A stretch of 64,000 bases of DNA from Frateuria aurantia DSM 6220 (GTDB taxonomy: Bacteria > Pseudomonadota > Gammaproteobacteria > Xanthomonadales > Rhodanobacteraceae): positions 3,173,110 to 3,237,109 of the forward strand of contig NC_017033.1 in the NCBI RefSeq assembly GCF_000242255.2, given 5' to 3'. Below are positions 1 through 8,635 of the stretch, piece by piece. The position numbers and the translations under genes were made by a program. The notes beneath the pieces are model-generated. The model searched no databases and was not told the origin of the DNA. It saw only the letters and a list, made by a program, of their open reading frames with translations. How positions within the stretch are numbered: the stretch's first letter is position 1; each line of letters begins with the position of its first letter.

Positions 1-839
1 AACACTTGGTGCAGTCGATTGCCCTGACCAAGTCCGAGGCCAAGGCAGCCTTCGGCAATGGTCAGGTCTATATGGAAAAATTCCTGGAAAATCCGCGTCA
101 CGTGGAAATCCAGGTACTGGCCGATGGCCAGGGGCACGCCATCCATCTGGGCGAGCGCGACTGCTCGATGCAGCGCCGCCACCAGAAAGTCGTCGAGGAA
201 GCGCCCGCCCCCGGCATCACCCCCGCCGTCCGCGACGAGATCGGCCGTGTCTGCGTCGAGGCCTGCCTGCGCATCGGCTACCGTGGTGCCGGCACCTTCG
301 AGTTCCTGTACGAAGACGGCCGCTTCTACTTTATCGAGATGAATACCCGCATCCAGGTCGAACATCCGGTCACGGAAATGGTCACCGGCGTGGATCTGGT
401 CCGCGAGCAGCTGCTGATCGCCGGTGGCGAGCCGCTTTCGCTGCGCCAGGAAGACATCGTGCTGCGGGGACATGCCATCGAATGCCGCGTCAACGCCGAG
501 GATCCGGACAGTTTCATGCCCTCGCCCGGCACCATCACCGCCTTTGAAGCACCGGGCGGCCCGGGTGTGCGGGTCGACACGCATATCTATGGCGGCTACA
601 AGATCCCGCCCAACTATGACTCGATGATCGGCAAGCTGATCGTGCACGGCCCGGACCGCGCCACGGCCATCGCCCGCATGCAGATCGCCCTGGGCGAAAC
701 CGTGATCGAAGGCGTGAAGTGCAATATTCCACTGCAGCAGCGGATCATGGCCGATACCGGCTTCCAGGCCGGCGGCAAGAACATCCACTATCTGGAAAAG
801 CGGATGGCGGAAATGAAGAAAGACGCCGGCGGGCACTGA
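1..839 (+). CDS. accC: Biotin carboxylase subunit of acetyl-CoA carboxylase, C-terminal part (5' truncated by window)
   Basis: Catalyses ATP-dependent carboxylation of biotin on the carrier protein AccB, the first half of the acetyl-CoA carboxylase reaction in fatty-acid synthesis; cytosolic. About 278 residues are visible, against about 450 for the family, so roughly the first 170 residues lie outside the window. The visible part holds the ATP-grasp motif [10 protein letters not shown], the [11 protein letters not shown] stretch, the catalytic [16 protein letters not shown] segment and the biotin-carboxylase C-terminal domain (RVNAEDP onward). The frame is open from the first bases, and a TTG near base 6 is an internal codon rather than a start. 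Followed after 114 bp by prmA, an order common in Xanthomonadales. The identification is secure. Confidence 0.96.
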   Translation, partial: HLVQSIALTKSEAKAAFGNGQVYMEKFLENPRHVEIQVLADGQGHAIHLGERDCSMQRRHQKVVEEAPAPGITPAVRDEIGRVCVEACLRIGYRGAGTFEFLYEDGRFYFIEMNTRIQVEHPVTEMVTGVDLVREQLLIAGGEPLSLRQEDIVLRGHAIECRVNAEDPDSFMPSPGTITAFEAPGGPGVRVDTHIYGGYKIPPNYDSMIGKLIVHGPDRATAIARMQIALGETVIEGVKCNIPLQQRIMADTGFQAGGKNIHYLEKRMAEMKKDAGGH

Positions 840-953
840 TCGCCGCGCCTGCCCGTCTCCGGCCCGGCCGGAGACGGGCGTTGTTCTGCCCTATTGACCT
901 CGCCGCGAGTACCCGCCATCTTGGCGGACTGAGCACTCCCGACGAATACATCC

Positions 954-1874
954 ATGCCCTGGCTTGAACTATCCCTGACCCTGCAGGCTTCCCAGCAACC
1001 GCGCGCGGAAGCTGCGCTTGAAGAGCTGGGCGCCTTGTCGGTCACCCTGCGTGATGCCGATGCCGAAACGCCGGACGAGCAGGCCATTTTCGAACCCGGT
1101 GTCGGGGAGCTGCCGTTGTGGGCCAGCATCACCATGCAGGCCTTGTTCGAGGATGGCACCGATCAGCGCGGCCTGAGCGCCGCACTGCACGAACTGCTGC
1201 CGGCATTGGACGCCGCCAGCCTGCATTTCAGTACCGTCGAGGATCAGGACTGGGAACGGGCCTGGATGGACCAGTACCAGCCCATGCAGTTCGGCCAGCG
1301 GCTGTGGATCTATCCCTGGAATATCGAGCCGCCGGACGCTGACGATACCGTCGTGGTGCGCCTGGACCCGGGCCTGGCCTTCGGCAGCGGCACGCATCCC
1401 ACCACCGCCCTGTGCCTGGAGTGGCTGGACGCCCAGGATCTGCAGGGGCGTCGGGTCATCGATTTCGGCTGCGGCTCGGGCATTCTGGCCATTGCTGCAC
1501 TGAAGCTGGGGGCCGCCTCCGCCCTGGCTATCGACAATGATCCGCAGGCGCTCAGCGCCACGGCGGACAATGCCGAACGCAATGCAGTGGGCGAGCGCCT
1601 GCAACGGCTGTCCGTCGAAGCGGGACCGCAGGCCGCTGCCCAGGTCGAGCCGGCCGAAGTGATGGTCGCCAATATTCTCGCCGGCCCGCTGGCGGCACTG
1701 GCGCCGGATTTCGCCCGCCTGACCTGCCCCGGCGGGCGTCTGGCCATTTCCGGCATTCTCGCCGAACAGGAAGCCGGTCTGCTGGAGCGTTATGCCGAGT
1801 GGTTCGACGAACTGCAGGCCGAGCGCCGCGAAGACTGGGTCCGCATCAGCGGACGCCGCCGTCACGGCGCCTGA
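954..1874 (+). CDS. prmA: Ribosomal protein L11 methyltransferase
   Basis: SAM-dependent methyltransferase that trimethylates lysines and the N-terminus of ribosomal protein L11. The 306-residue length fits the family (about 293-300). The N-terminal L11-binding domain (about residues 1-110) starts MPWLELSLTL. The Rossmann methyltransferase domain carries the SAM motif DFGCGSGILAIAALKLGA near residue 170 and the NILAGPL catalytic-region motif near residue 240. A FGSGTHPTT motif precedes the SAM site, as in E. coli PrmA. The ATG is preceded by only weak ribosome-binding sequence. The next gene starts 23 bp after its stop, so the two are probably co-transcribed. Confidence 0.96.
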   Translation: MPWLELSLTLQASQQPRAEAALEELGALSVTLRDADAETPDEQAIFEPGVGELPLWASITMQALFEDGTDQRGLSAALHELLPALDAASLHFSTVEDQDWERAWMDQYQPMQFGQRLWIYPWNIEPPDADDTVVVRLDPGLAFGSGTHPTTALCLEWLDAQDLQGRRVIDFGCGSGILAIAALKLGAASALAIDNDPQALSATADNAERNAVGERLQRLSVEAGPQAAAQVEPAEVMVANILAGPLAALAPDFARLTCPGGRLAISGILAEQEAGLLERYAEWFDELQAERREDWVRISGRRRHGA

Positions 1875-1897
1875 GTCCGGACCGACACACCCCGGCC

Positions 1898-2776
1898 ATG
1901 ACCTCCAACCCGCTCAGCACCCAGTGCCCGCAGTGCCAGCAGGTGCTGGATGTCACCCTGCATCAGCTGGCGCAGGCCCGTGGCCGCGCAGTTTGCGGAC
2001 ACTGCCACGCCAGTTTCGATGCACTCGCCCGCCTGGCATTGAATGCCGCCGGTCTGCCGGGGCCACGCAAGCCCTACCCGGTCAGCAACGAACTGCCCTT
2101 GCTGAACAGCCAGCCTGCGCCCATCCGTACCGAGCCGGCCATCCCTGCAAGGCCCGACGTCGCCCCCCGCGCCGGCGAAACGATCCAGGACCCGGTCACC
2201 GCCGGACCGGTGGCCGCCAGTGCCTTGCTGCTGCGCCAGCCGGCCGTCAGCGAAGAGGCGCCCGCCCGGACCTTTGTTCCCGATTTTGTCCGCCAGTCCG
2301 GCTCCGCAGCCCGTCGGCGCTGGCGTCATCTGGCGATCGGCGCCGCAGCTCTGCTGCTGCTCGCCTTTGGCGCCTGGGGGCTGCGCAGACCGTTGACCCG
2401 ATTGCCCTTGACCGGTCCAGGCATGGCCTGGCTCTGCTCGGTCAGCGGCTGCCGCCTGCCCATTCTGCGCGACAGCCGCAGGCTGCAGCTGCTGGCCCGC
2501 GATGTCCGCGCCAATCCCCAGCATCCGGGGCAGCTGGCGATCAATCTCAGTCTGCGCAACAACGCCTGGTTCACCCAGCCCTACCCCATCGTCAACGTGC
2601 AGCTGCAAGGCCGCGACGGCCACCCTCTGGCCTCGCGGGACTTTCGGCCCGAGACTTATCTGGGACACGTCCCGAGGCCGGACCAGGGCCTGCAGCCCGC
2701 AGCCGAACTGACCATTTCACTGCAGATGGATGATCCCGGCACGGCCGCCAGCAGCTTTGGCCTCCACTTCCGCTGA
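1898..2776 (+). CDS. Zinc-ribbon (MJ0042-type) and DUF3426 membrane protein
   Basis: A 292-residue protein whose function is not known. Residues 1-40 form an MJ0042-type zinc ribbon with two CxxC pairs (CPQC and CGHC). A proline/alanine-rich linker follows, then one membrane segment (about residues 145-165, LAIGAAALLLLAFGAWGL) and a DUF3426 domain with a conserved CxxxGC motif (CSVSGCRLP) and a beta-rich C-terminus. The ATG at 1898 is chosen because translation from it begins just before the zinc ribbon; the frame is open further upstream but that part overlaps prmA and looks non-native. Proteins of this architecture sit between prmA and fis in many Xanthomonadales and other proteobacteria. 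Confidence 0.85.
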   Translation: MTSNPLSTQCPQCQQVLDVTLHQLAQARGRAVCGHCHASFDALARLALNAAGLPGPRKPYPVSNELPLLNSQPAPIRTEPAIPARPDVAPRAGETIQDPVTAGPVAASALLLRQPAVSEEAPARTFVPDFVRQSGSAARRRWRHLAIGAAALLLLAFGAWGLRRPLTRLPLTGPGMAWLCSVSGCRLPILRDSRRLQLLARDVRANPQHPGQLAINLSLRNNAWFTQPYPIVNVQLQGRDGHPLASRDFRPETYLGHVPRPDQGLQPAAELTISLQMDDPGTAASSFGLHFR

Positions 2777-2994
2777 GCCCTCCCGGACGCGACTGAGCCC
2801 GTGGCAAGGTGAGCACGGATTGACCACAAGGGCTTAAAATTACACGCCGGTAAAGGTAGACTCTCTCTTCTCGGAGTCTCCGCTTCGACGACTCCAGCCT
2901 TCGCGCCCGGCCCTTGCCGTCACGCAGGCGATCACACTCCAATACCACGAATCAGCGGGGCCTATGTAGCCACCGTAAGGAACAACGAGGGGAT

Positions 2995-3294
2995 ATGCCC
3001 GTGAATGCCGCCAGCCTGCCTATTGTCGGGGCCGCTGAAACCACCCTGGAACCAGGCCTGCCTCAGAGTGCGTTGAGCGAAGCCGTCAGCCGGGCGGCCC
3101 GCCGCTATCTGAGCGATATCGGTGACACCCCCTGCGCCGAAGGTCTGTATTCGCTGTTCATCCGCGAACTGGAAGCCCCCTTGCTGCGCGAAGTACTGGC
3201 CTGGCATGACGGCAACCAGAGCCGTGCCGCCACCGCACTGGGCATCAACCGCGCCACTCTGCGCAAGAAATTGAGCCAGTACGGCCTGGGCTGA
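2995..3294 (+). CDS. fis: Nucleoid-associated DNA-binding protein Fis
   Basis: A 99-residue Fis-family protein, matching the usual 98 residues. The C-terminal half is a Fis-type helix-turn-helix ([37 protein letters not shown]). Fis bends DNA and modulates rRNA, recombination and replication functions in E. coli. The ATG at 2995 is chosen because it has a good ribosome-binding site (GAGGGG) and gives the family length; an upstream in-frame extension is probably untranslated leader. The leader (about 2820-2990) contains TTGACC, an AT-rich patch and an inverted repeat AGACTC/GAGTCT, suggesting its own promoter and a structured 5' UTR. In enterobacteria fis follows dusB; here it lies before purH, as in xanthomonads. 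Confidence 0.93.
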   Translation: MPVNAASLPIVGAAETTLEPGLPQSALSEAVSRAARRYLSDIGDTPCAEGLYSLFIRELEAPLLREVLAWHDGNQSRAATALGINRATLRKKLSQYGLG

Positions 3295-3362
3295 TCTCGC
3301 CTGCCGACGGCGTGCCGTGTTCCGGCGACGACGGAACGCAGCGCCCTACCGTCAGGCTGGCT

Positions 3363-3368
3363 TATAAT
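3363..3368 (+). promoter_or_regulatory. Candidate -10 element for purH
   Basis: A perfect TATAAT lies about 40 bp before the purH start, in the short gap after fis. A convincing -35 hexamer is not visible. The implied transcript start, about 3375, would leave a leader of roughly 30 nt. No PurR-like operator was recognised. Confidence 0.5.
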
Positions 3369-3407
3369 CGAGAGCTTTCCCACGGATTGCCGCCGATGCC
3401 AGCCTCC

Positions 3408-5006
3408 ATGACCACTCCCATTCGTCGCGCCCTGCTGAGCGTTTCCGACAAGCAAGGACTGCTGGAGCTGGCCCGCCGGCTGGCGGCCTGTCAGATCGAA
3501 CTGCTTTCCACCGGCGGCTCCGCCAAGGCTCTGCGCGAGGCCGGCATCCCGGTGACCGAGGTCAGTGCCCACACCGGTTTTCCGGAAATCATGGATGGTC
3601 GCGTAAAGACCTTGCATCCGGCCATCCACGGCGGCCTGCTGGGGCGCCGTGGCACCGACGATGCCGTGATGCAGGCCCAGGCGATCGCCCCCATCGACCT
3701 GCTGGTACTGAATCTGTATCCCTTCGAGGCCACTGTCGCCAAGCCCGGCTGCACGCTTGAGGATGCGATCGAGAACATTGATATCGGCGGTCCGGCCATG
3801 CTGCGCTCGGCAGCCAAGAACTGGAACGATGTCGGCGTACTGACCTCCCCGGCCCAATACGAGGCTGCCCTGGCCGAAATCGAGGCCGATGGCGGCCTGA
3901 GCCGTGCCAGCCGCTTCAAGCTGGCCGTGGCGGCCTTCAACAATGTCGCCAACTACGACGGCGCGATCAGCGATTATCTGTCCGCTCTGCAGCTGGACGA
4001 AACGCTGACCGCCATTGCCGGCCACGAAAACTTCCCGGCCCAGATCAACAGCCGTTTCGAGAAAGTCACGGATCTGCGCTACGGCGAGAATCCCCACCAG
4101 CAGGCGGCCTTCTATCGCGATCTGCATCCCGCTCCGGGCACACTGGCCACCTTCCGCCAGCTGCAAGGCAAGGAGCTGTCGTTCAACAATATCGCCGACG
4201 CCGATGCGGCCTGGGAGTGTGTACGCGCCTTCGTCAAGCCCGCCTGCGTCATCGTCAAGCATGCCAATCCCTGCGGCGTGGCCGTCAGTCAGGAGGGCAT
4301 CGGCCAGGCTTATGAGCTGGCCTACCAGACAGACCCGACATCGGCATTCGGCGGCATCATCGCCTTCAACCGGGAAGTGGACGGCGCGACCGCACAGACC
4401 ATCGTCGCTCGCCAGTTTCTGGAAGTGGTGCTGGCCCCGGCCTACAGCGAGGAAGCACTGCAGGCTTTCAGCAAGAAGGGCAATGTGCGAGTGCTGGAAA
4501 TTCCCCTGCCCGAAGGCACCGACCTGCTCGTGGCCCATCCGGGCAACCACAGCAAGCGGGTGGGCTCGGGCCTGCTGATCCAGAGCGCCGATACCGGCAT
4601 GATCCAGGCCGATGACCTGAAAATCGTCACCAAGCTGGCTCCGACCCCGCAGCAGATCGAGGATCTGATCTTCGCCTGGAAGGTGGCCAAGTTCGTGAAG
4701 TCCAATGCCATCGTCTATGCCCGCAACCGTCAGACCATCGGCATTGGCGCCGGTCAGATGAGCCGCGTCTACAGCGCCCGGATCGCCGGCATCAAGGCGG
4801 CCGACGAAGGCCTGGAAGTCCGTGGCTCGGTGATGGCCAGCGATGCGTTCTTCCCGTTCCGCGACGGTATCGATGCCGCCGCCGCCGCCGGCATCAGCGC
4901 CGTGATCCAGCCGGGCGGCTCGATGCGCGACGCGGAGGTGATCGCCGCCGCGGATGAACATGGCATGGCCATGGTCTTCACCGGCATGCGCCACTTCAGG
5001 CACTGA
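3408..5006 (+). CDS. purH: Bifunctional AICAR transformylase / IMP cyclohydrolase
   Basis: Performs the last two steps of de novo purine synthesis: formyl transfer from 10-formyl-THF to AICAR, then cyclisation to IMP. Residues 1-200 are the MGS-like IMP cyclohydrolase domain ([30 protein letters not shown]). The rest is the AICAR transformylase domain, with [15 protein letters not shown], the catalytic-region KHANPCGVA and GAGQMSRV motifs, and the C-terminal end FTGMRHFRH. Starting at 3408 gives 532 residues, close to the 529 of E. coli; an in-frame ATG at 3396 is the alternative. purD, often the next gene, is absent; the tandem RNA-like units follow instead. Confidence 0.97.
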   Translation: MTTPIRRALLSVSDKQGLLELARRLAACQIELLSTGGSAKALREAGIPVTEVSAHTGFPEIMDGRVKTLHPAIHGGLLGRRGTDDAVMQAQAIAPIDLLVLNLYPFEATVAKPGCTLEDAIENIDIGGPAMLRSAAKNWNDVGVLTSPAQYEAALAEIEADGGLSRASRFKLAVAAFNNVANYDGAISDYLSALQLDETLTAIAGHENFPAQINSRFEKVTDLRYGENPHQQAAFYRDLHPAPGTLATFRQLQGKELSFNNIADADAAWECVRAFVKPACVIVKHANPCGVAVSQEGIGQAYELAYQTDPTSAFGGIIAFNREVDGATAQTIVARQFLEVVLAPAYSEEALQAFSKKGNVRVLEIPLPEGTDLLVAHPGNHSKRVGSGLLIQSADTGMIQADDLKIVTKLAPTPQQIEDLIFAWKVAKFVKSNAIVYARNRQTIGIGAGQMSRVYSARIAGIKAADEGLEVRGSVMASDAFFPFRDGIDAAAAAGISAVIQPGGSMRDAEVIAAADEHGMAMVFTGMRHFRH

Positions 5007-5092
5007 GCCGGACCTGCTCAGACTCGCGCCGACGAAAGGAAAAAGAGACTGGGCCGACCTCACGGCGCGACGGCAGCCTCCTCTCGCAAAGA

Positions 5093-5242
5093 GCGACACG
5101 CGCCGCATCGCCGCGAGGCCGACGGTCGGACCTGGCCCTCTCCAGAGGATCTCAGGCATGGCTGCAACAACAGGTCGTCATCGTTTTCAGGCACTGTCCA
5201 ACAAGACCTCGGGCGCCTTTCCCGGCCCCCGGGGTTTTCTTT
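5093..5242 (+). ncRNA. Candidate small RNA / leader unit A (most diverged copy)
   Basis: Begins with CGCCGCATCGCCGCGAGG, matching the 5' block of copies B and C, then short hairpins (CCGAC/GTCGG and CCTGG/CCAGAGG). GAGGA lies 8 nt before the ATG at 5158, which opens a 32-codon frame (stop ending 5256) beginning MAATTGRH. The unit ends in a terminator stem CCTCGGG/CCCGGGG (5207-5213 with 5228-5234) and TTTTCTTT. The terminator lies inside the small frame, so the unit may be a non-coding RNA or an attenuated leader peptide. No family was recognised. Confidence 0.55.
5207..5242 (+). terminator. Intrinsic terminator of unit A
   Basis: Stem of seven pairs (one G-U) with a C-rich loop, followed by TTTTCTTT. 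It would also end the purH transcript if no earlier terminator acts. Confidence 0.75.
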
Positions 5243-5344
5243 GTCCACACCCGTAAAATCCCTGCCCATGCAAGGTCAGCTGACTGCGGCGAAAAGGTAA
5301 TGGAAACTGAATCGTTGCCACAGGATATGGAACATAATGGCGAT

Positions 5345-5501
5345 GCAGTGGACTAAACTCTGCGCATCGCCGTGAGGCGACCGTCGGATCGAAGACCAGT
5401 CAACGATCCCAGGGACAGCGGCCATGACAGGTCTTTATGGGCCTGGAGCACTGTCTAACAGAACCCCGGGCGCCCTTCCCCTGGCCCCCGGGGTTTTCTT
5501 T
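5345..5501 (+). ncRNA. Candidate small RNA / leader unit B
   Basis: A possible -10 (CATAAT, 5333-5338) precedes it. The RNA would fold into hairpins TCGCC-gtga-GGCGA (5367-5380) and GGATCG/CGATCC (5386-5391 with 5404-5409, 12-nt loop), then AGGGA 8 nt before ATG 5424, then the terminator. The ATG opens a 50-codon frame (5424-5576) starting MTGLYGPGALSN. Differences from copy C fall mainly in the second hairpin loop while its stem is kept, which supports selection on structure. Whether it acts as RNA or is translated is not decided by sequence. Confidence 0.62.
5464..5501 (+). terminator. Intrinsic terminator of unit B
   Basis: CCCCGGG (5464-5470) pairs with CCCGGGG (5487-5493); the loop contains CTTCCCCTGG; TTTTCTTT follows. 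Same design as in units A and C. Confidence 0.85.
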
Positions 5502-5593
5502 GCCCGTCAACCGGAAAATCCGGCGCCCGATCATGCTGCGGGCAGCTGGCTGCGGCGAAAAGGAAACGGAAACTGAATCGATATAATGGCGAA

Positions 5594-5767
5594 GTGAACA
5601 TATTGAAGGCACAGAGGACTAAACTCTGCGCATCGCCGTGAGGCGACCGTCGGATCGAAGATCAATCAACGATCCTAGGGACAGCGACCATGACAGGTCT
5701 TTATGGGCCTGGAGCGCTGTCTAACAGAACCCCGGGCGCCCTTCCCCTGGCCCCCGGGGTTTTCTTT
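5594..5767 (+). ncRNA. Candidate small RNA / leader unit C
   Basis: Near-duplicate of unit B, 266 bp downstream. A TATAAT at 5582-5587 is a good -10 candidate, giving an RNA of about 174 nt. The hairpin GGATCG/CGATCC (5652-5657 with 5670-5675) is kept; its loop differs from B at two positions. AGGGA lies 8 nt before ATG 5690, opening the same peptide start MTGLYGPGALSN; beyond the terminator the frame diverges and runs on, so its C-terminus is not conserved. The conserved part stops just after the terminator, which favours an RNA or leader function. Confidence 0.62.
5730..5767 (+). terminator. Intrinsic terminator of unit C
   Basis: CCCCGGG (5730-5736) pairs with CCCGGGG (5753-5759), with TTTTCTTT at 5760-5767. 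Identical to the unit B terminator. Confidence 0.85.
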
Positions 5768-5869
5768 GTCCGCCCACCGGAAAATACCTGCACCGACCTG
5801 ACGGGCTGCCGGCGGCGTCCGAAGGACAATGGAATCGGTGTCATGGCTCTTGAACATCACGGTGCCGCA

Positions 5870-5985
5870 AAGCCCCGAGCGATCTGCCCTGCCGCAAAAC
5901 GACCGTCGGATCGAGGTCTGGTCAACGATATCGGGAGCAACGGCCATGGCCAGTCCTTACGGACTGCAAGCGCGCCCCAGCCCGG
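5870..5985 (+). pseudogene. Decayed fourth copy (unit D) of the tandem family
   Basis: Keeps CGACCGTCGGATCGA, the CAACGAT arm, GGGAG 8 nt before the ATG at 5946, and a following GCCAGTCCTTACGGACTG segment. It lacks the CCCCGGG/TTTTCTTT terminator; only a GCCCGG/CCGGGC stem without a T run is seen. It abuts the end of the convergent yfeH-like gene, which may have cut it short. Confidence 0.55.
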
Positions 5986-6003
5986 TTTCCCGGGCAAGCC
6001 TGC

Positions 6004-6984
6004 TCAGACTTCGACCGAACTCCGCCCCCTGCGGGCATAGCGGCGGGCCAGCACGGCACAGATCATCAGCTGCATCTGGTGGAACAACATCATCGGCAGC
6101 ACGATGGCTCCCAAGGGATGGCTGCCGAACAAGACTCGCGCCATCGGCACCCCGCTGGCGAGACTCTTCTTGGAACCGCAGAAAGTGATCACGATTTCAT
6201 CTTCCCGCGAAAAACCCAGCCACCTCGCCCCATAGCGGGTCAGCACCAGCACGATGGCCAGCAGCACCGCATCCACGACCAGCAGACCCAGCAAGACCGG
6301 CCCGGGAACCTGATGCCACAGCCCCTGCAGTACGGCGGCACTGAAGGCGGTATACACCACCAGCAGGATCGAACCCTGATCGACAATGGCCAGCAAGGGC
6401 CGGTGCGCGGCCACCCAGCCCCCGATCCAGCGCTGGGCGATCTGGCCGGCCACGAACGGCACCAGCAGCTGCATCACGATCTCGAACAGCGAATGCCAGG
6501 ACATGCCGCCGGCACCGTGCACATGCACCACCAGCCCCACCAGCAAGGGCGTGATGAAAATGCCCAGCATGCTGGAAGCCGAAGCCGCACAGACCGCTGC
6601 CGACACATTGCCGCCGGCGATCGAGGTGAAGGCGATCGAAGACTGTACCGTCGAAGGCAAGGTGCACAAGAACAAAACCCCAAGATAGAGGTCCGGTGTG
6701 ATCAGCGGCTGCAGCAACGGCTTCAGTAACAGGCCCAGCAAGGGAAACAGCACAAACGTGCTGGCCAGCACCAGCAGATGCAGACGCCAGTGGGTCAGGC
6801 CCGCCACCACGGCCTGGCGAGACAGCTTGGCTCCGTGCAAAAAGAAAAGCAGACCGATCGCCACATCGGTCAAGGCATTGAAGATCTGCGTACCGCGGCC
6901 GTGACAGGGCACGAAACTGGCCAGCAGCACCATGGAGACCAGCAGGCAGGTAAAGCGATCAGGCAGAAAACGACGCAATGACAT
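6004..6984 (-). CDS. Bile acid:sodium symporter-like transporter, YfeH type
   Basis: Inner-membrane protein of the BASS superfamily (SBF_like), very similar throughout to E. coli YfeH: ALLFFLHGAKLSR, WRLHLLVLASTFVLFPLLG, TVQSSIAFTSIAGGNVSAAVCAASASS, DEIVITFCGSKKSLASGVPMA and LMICAVLARRYARR motifs are recognisable. About ten hydrophobic segments. The substrate is not known; YfeH itself is uncharacterised. Starting at 6984 (MSLRRFLPDRF) gives 326 residues and aligns with the YfeH start; ATGs 12 and 21 bases further out are alternatives. Stands alone, convergent with the tandem units. Confidence 0.88.
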   Translation of the reverse strand: MSLRRFLPDRFTCLLVSMVLLASFVPCHGRGTQIFNALTDVAIGLLFFLHGAKLSRQAVVAGLTHWRLHLLVLASTFVLFPLLGLLLKPLLQPLITPDLYLGVLFLCTLPSTVQSSIAFTSIAGGNVSAAVCAASASSMLGIFITPLLVGLVVHVHGAGGMSWHSLFEIVMQLLVPFVAGQIAQRWIGGWVAAHRPLLAIVDQGSILLVVYTAFSAAVLQGLWHQVPGPVLLGLLVVDAVLLAIVLVLTRYGARWLGFSREDEIVITFCGSKKSLASGVPMARVLFGSHPLGAIVLPMMLFHQMQLMICAVLARRYARRGRSSVEV

Positions 6985-7206
6985 GTTGATTCCCATGGCA
7001 ATCAAACGACCCCGCCGCAGCCCGGATCCACCCCTGAGGCAGGGAGATACGCCCGGTGAAATACGCTGCCGACCGGCTCAGCTGCCGAGCACGTTAGCAC
7101 GGGCTTCCCCGGAATGCCCGGCCACGCCCGCCAGCAAAGACCCACCCTCTGATTCGCAGGGCTCCTGCCATCTCCCCGCACTGCAGCCGGCTCAATCAGC
7201 AGACAT

Positions 7207-7235
7207 AAAAAACCCCGGGGAGAGACTCCCCGGGG
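7207..7235 (-). terminator. Intrinsic terminator of the MFS polyol-permease-like gene
   Basis: On the minus strand a perfect 10-bp stem (CCCCGGGGAG / CTCCCCGGGG) with a 3-nt loop is followed by six T. It lies 26 bp beyond the stop of the leftward MFS gene. Confidence 0.9.
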
Positions 7236-7260
7236 TGGAATGGGCTTGCTGGCTGCGAAA

Positions 7261-8568
7261 TCAGTGCGCCAGCACGGCACCACTCTGGCTTTCGACTTCC
7301 GCCGCCTTGCGCTCGGACTCCGGCGCCATTACCAGGAAGCGGGTCAGGATCGCGCTGACCACATACAGGCCCGAAAAGATCCAGATCACACCCTTGATGC
7401 CCACCGAACCCTCGAAGATCGAGACGATCCCCGGACCGAACCAGGTGCTGGCACCGGCGCCCAGACCCAGGATCGACAGCGCAGCGGCCTTGCGACGGGG
7501 GGTCAGCAGCGGCATCAGTGCCGACATCGGAGTAAAGCTGCCCAAGGTCAAGCCATAGAAGATGCCGAACACGGCGGCGACGGCAAAGTTGTCCTTGAAG
7601 AACTGCGGCATATAGAAGAACAACGGAACCGAGATCGCCGAACCGATACCACCCAGGAACCCGATCACCCGGCGATAGCCGTAACGGTCAGCGCCGATAC
7701 CGGCCAGCAGGCTGCAGATGGTATTGCTGATGAACATGACCGACAGCAGCTGCAGCCATTCGGTCAGCGAGAAACCGATGACCTGGGTGAAGAAGCCGGG
7801 CATGATCACCAGAAAGGCATATTCGGAGGAGGTATTGATCATCCGCACGATGCCGCCCATCGCCACGCGAGGCTCCTGCCACATGATCGAGATGCTGCCG
7901 AAGGCCACCTTCAGCGGATTCTCGCTGGCACCTTCCGCACGCTGCAGACCACGATGATCACGGGTGCCGATCAGGGTGATCAGACCACCGGTCACCACCA
8001 GTCCCAGAGAGCACCAGAAGGTGGCCATCTGGCCGATCAGCGGAATCGTGATCGAGGCGAACAGGGAACCCAGGGTCGGCAGACCACCGGCAAAAGCAAA
8101 CCAGAACCAGCCCACAGCCGAACCCAGCCGACTGGAGGGTGTCGCCGCGGCAATCCACACCAGAAAACCGAAGGCGAACAGCGGATAGCCAAAGCCACGC
8201 AAGGTATAGGCAATCAGCATGACTTCGTAATTGCCCTTGGCCGCACCAAAGACGAGGAAGATCACTTCAAAGAAGGCCCAGATGGCCAGTCCGACCCACA
8301 TCACCCGCTTCGGCCCGAAAATATCGGAGAGCGCCCCTGACAACCAGGAGGAAATACAGACGGTGACGCCATACATGGTGAACATCAGTGCCGCCGACGA
8401 CAGCGGCAGATGCATGGAGGTGATGAAGGGCGTCAGATAGCCGGCTTCGACACCATCGCCGATCATGAACAGCAGAAGGCCGAGAAAACCGAAGGCCAGA
8501 TGCTTCGGGATACCGATGCGGTCAAGCCAGTGCTCACCACTTGCCGCATTGCGCATTGCAGAATTCAA
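7261..8568 (-). CDS. MFS transporter, polyol permease (RbtT/DalT/CsbX) type
   Basis: Twelve-helix major facilitator protein of about 435 residues. The sequence GIPKHLAFGFLGLLLFMIGDGVEAGYL, the SGALSDIFGPKRVMW loop 2-3 motif, LRGFGYPLFAFGFLVW, and IVRMINTSSEYAFLVIMP resemble Klebsiella ribitol and arabinitol permeases. The substrate here is unknown and no polyol dehydrogenase is adjacent. The start is set at a TTG (8568) because AGGAG lies 8 nt before it; the ATG at 8556 (MRNAASGEHW) is the alternative but is 20 nt from that site. The open frame upstream to 8769 is rich in unusual residues and is not supported. Confidence 0.8.
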   Translation of the reverse strand: MNSAMRNAASGEHWLDRIGIPKHLAFGFLGLLLFMIGDGVEAGYLTPFITSMHLPLSSAALMFTMYGVTVCISSWLSGALSDIFGPKRVMWVGLAIWAFFEVIFLVFGAAKGNYEVMLIAYTLRGFGYPLFAFGFLVWIAAATPSSRLGSAVGWFWFAFAGGLPTLGSLFASITIPLIGQMATFWCSLGLVVTGGLITLIGTRDHRGLQRAEGASENPLKVAFGSISIMWQEPRVAMGGIVRMINTSSEYAFLVIMPGFFTQVIGFSLTEWLQLLSVMFISNTICSLLAGIGADRYGYRRVIGFLGGIGSAISVPLFFYMPQFFKDNFAVAAVFGIFYGLTLGSFTPMSALMPLLTPRRKAAALSILGLGAGASTWFGPGIVSIFEGSVGIKGVIWIFSGLYVVSAILTRFLVMAPESERKAAEVESQSGAVLAH

Positions 8569-8600
8569 AATTGTAACTCCTGATGACTTGTGGTCCGCAG

Positions 8601-8635
8601 GGCGTCCGCATCGGACGTCCAAATCATGGACGTCC
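8601..8635 (-). promoter_or_regulatory. Repeated GGACGTCC motifs upstream of the MFS gene (candidate operator)
   Basis: Two perfect palindromes GGACGTCC (8613-8620 and 8628-8635) lie 15 bp apart, both followed by AAAT, with a related GGCGTCC at 8601. They sit 30-70 bp before the chosen start of the leftward MFS gene, a normal place for a regulator site. The binding protein is unknown. Confidence 0.4.

Larger units (their letters stand above)
5093..5985 (+). repeat. Tandem family of four related units downstream of purH
   Basis: Four related units (A 5093-5242, B 5345-5501, C 5594-5767, D about 5870-5985) repeat at about 257-266 bp. B and C are almost identical over about 150 bp; A is diverged and D is a decayed copy without a clear terminator. 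Each unit has short hairpins, a Shine-Dalgarno-like motif exactly 8 nt before an ATG and, in A-C, an intrinsic terminator. Linkers A-B and B-C also share a block (about 5287-5314 and 5551-5580) that includes GAAACTGAATCG. No mobile-element gene is present. The arrangement fits serial duplication of a small-RNA or leader-peptide gene. Confidence 0.85.

Noticed and set aside
3105-5159. 684-codon open frame on the minus strand opposite purH
   Set aside because: Antisense shadow of a strongly conserved gene in high-G+C DNA; no domain or plausible start.
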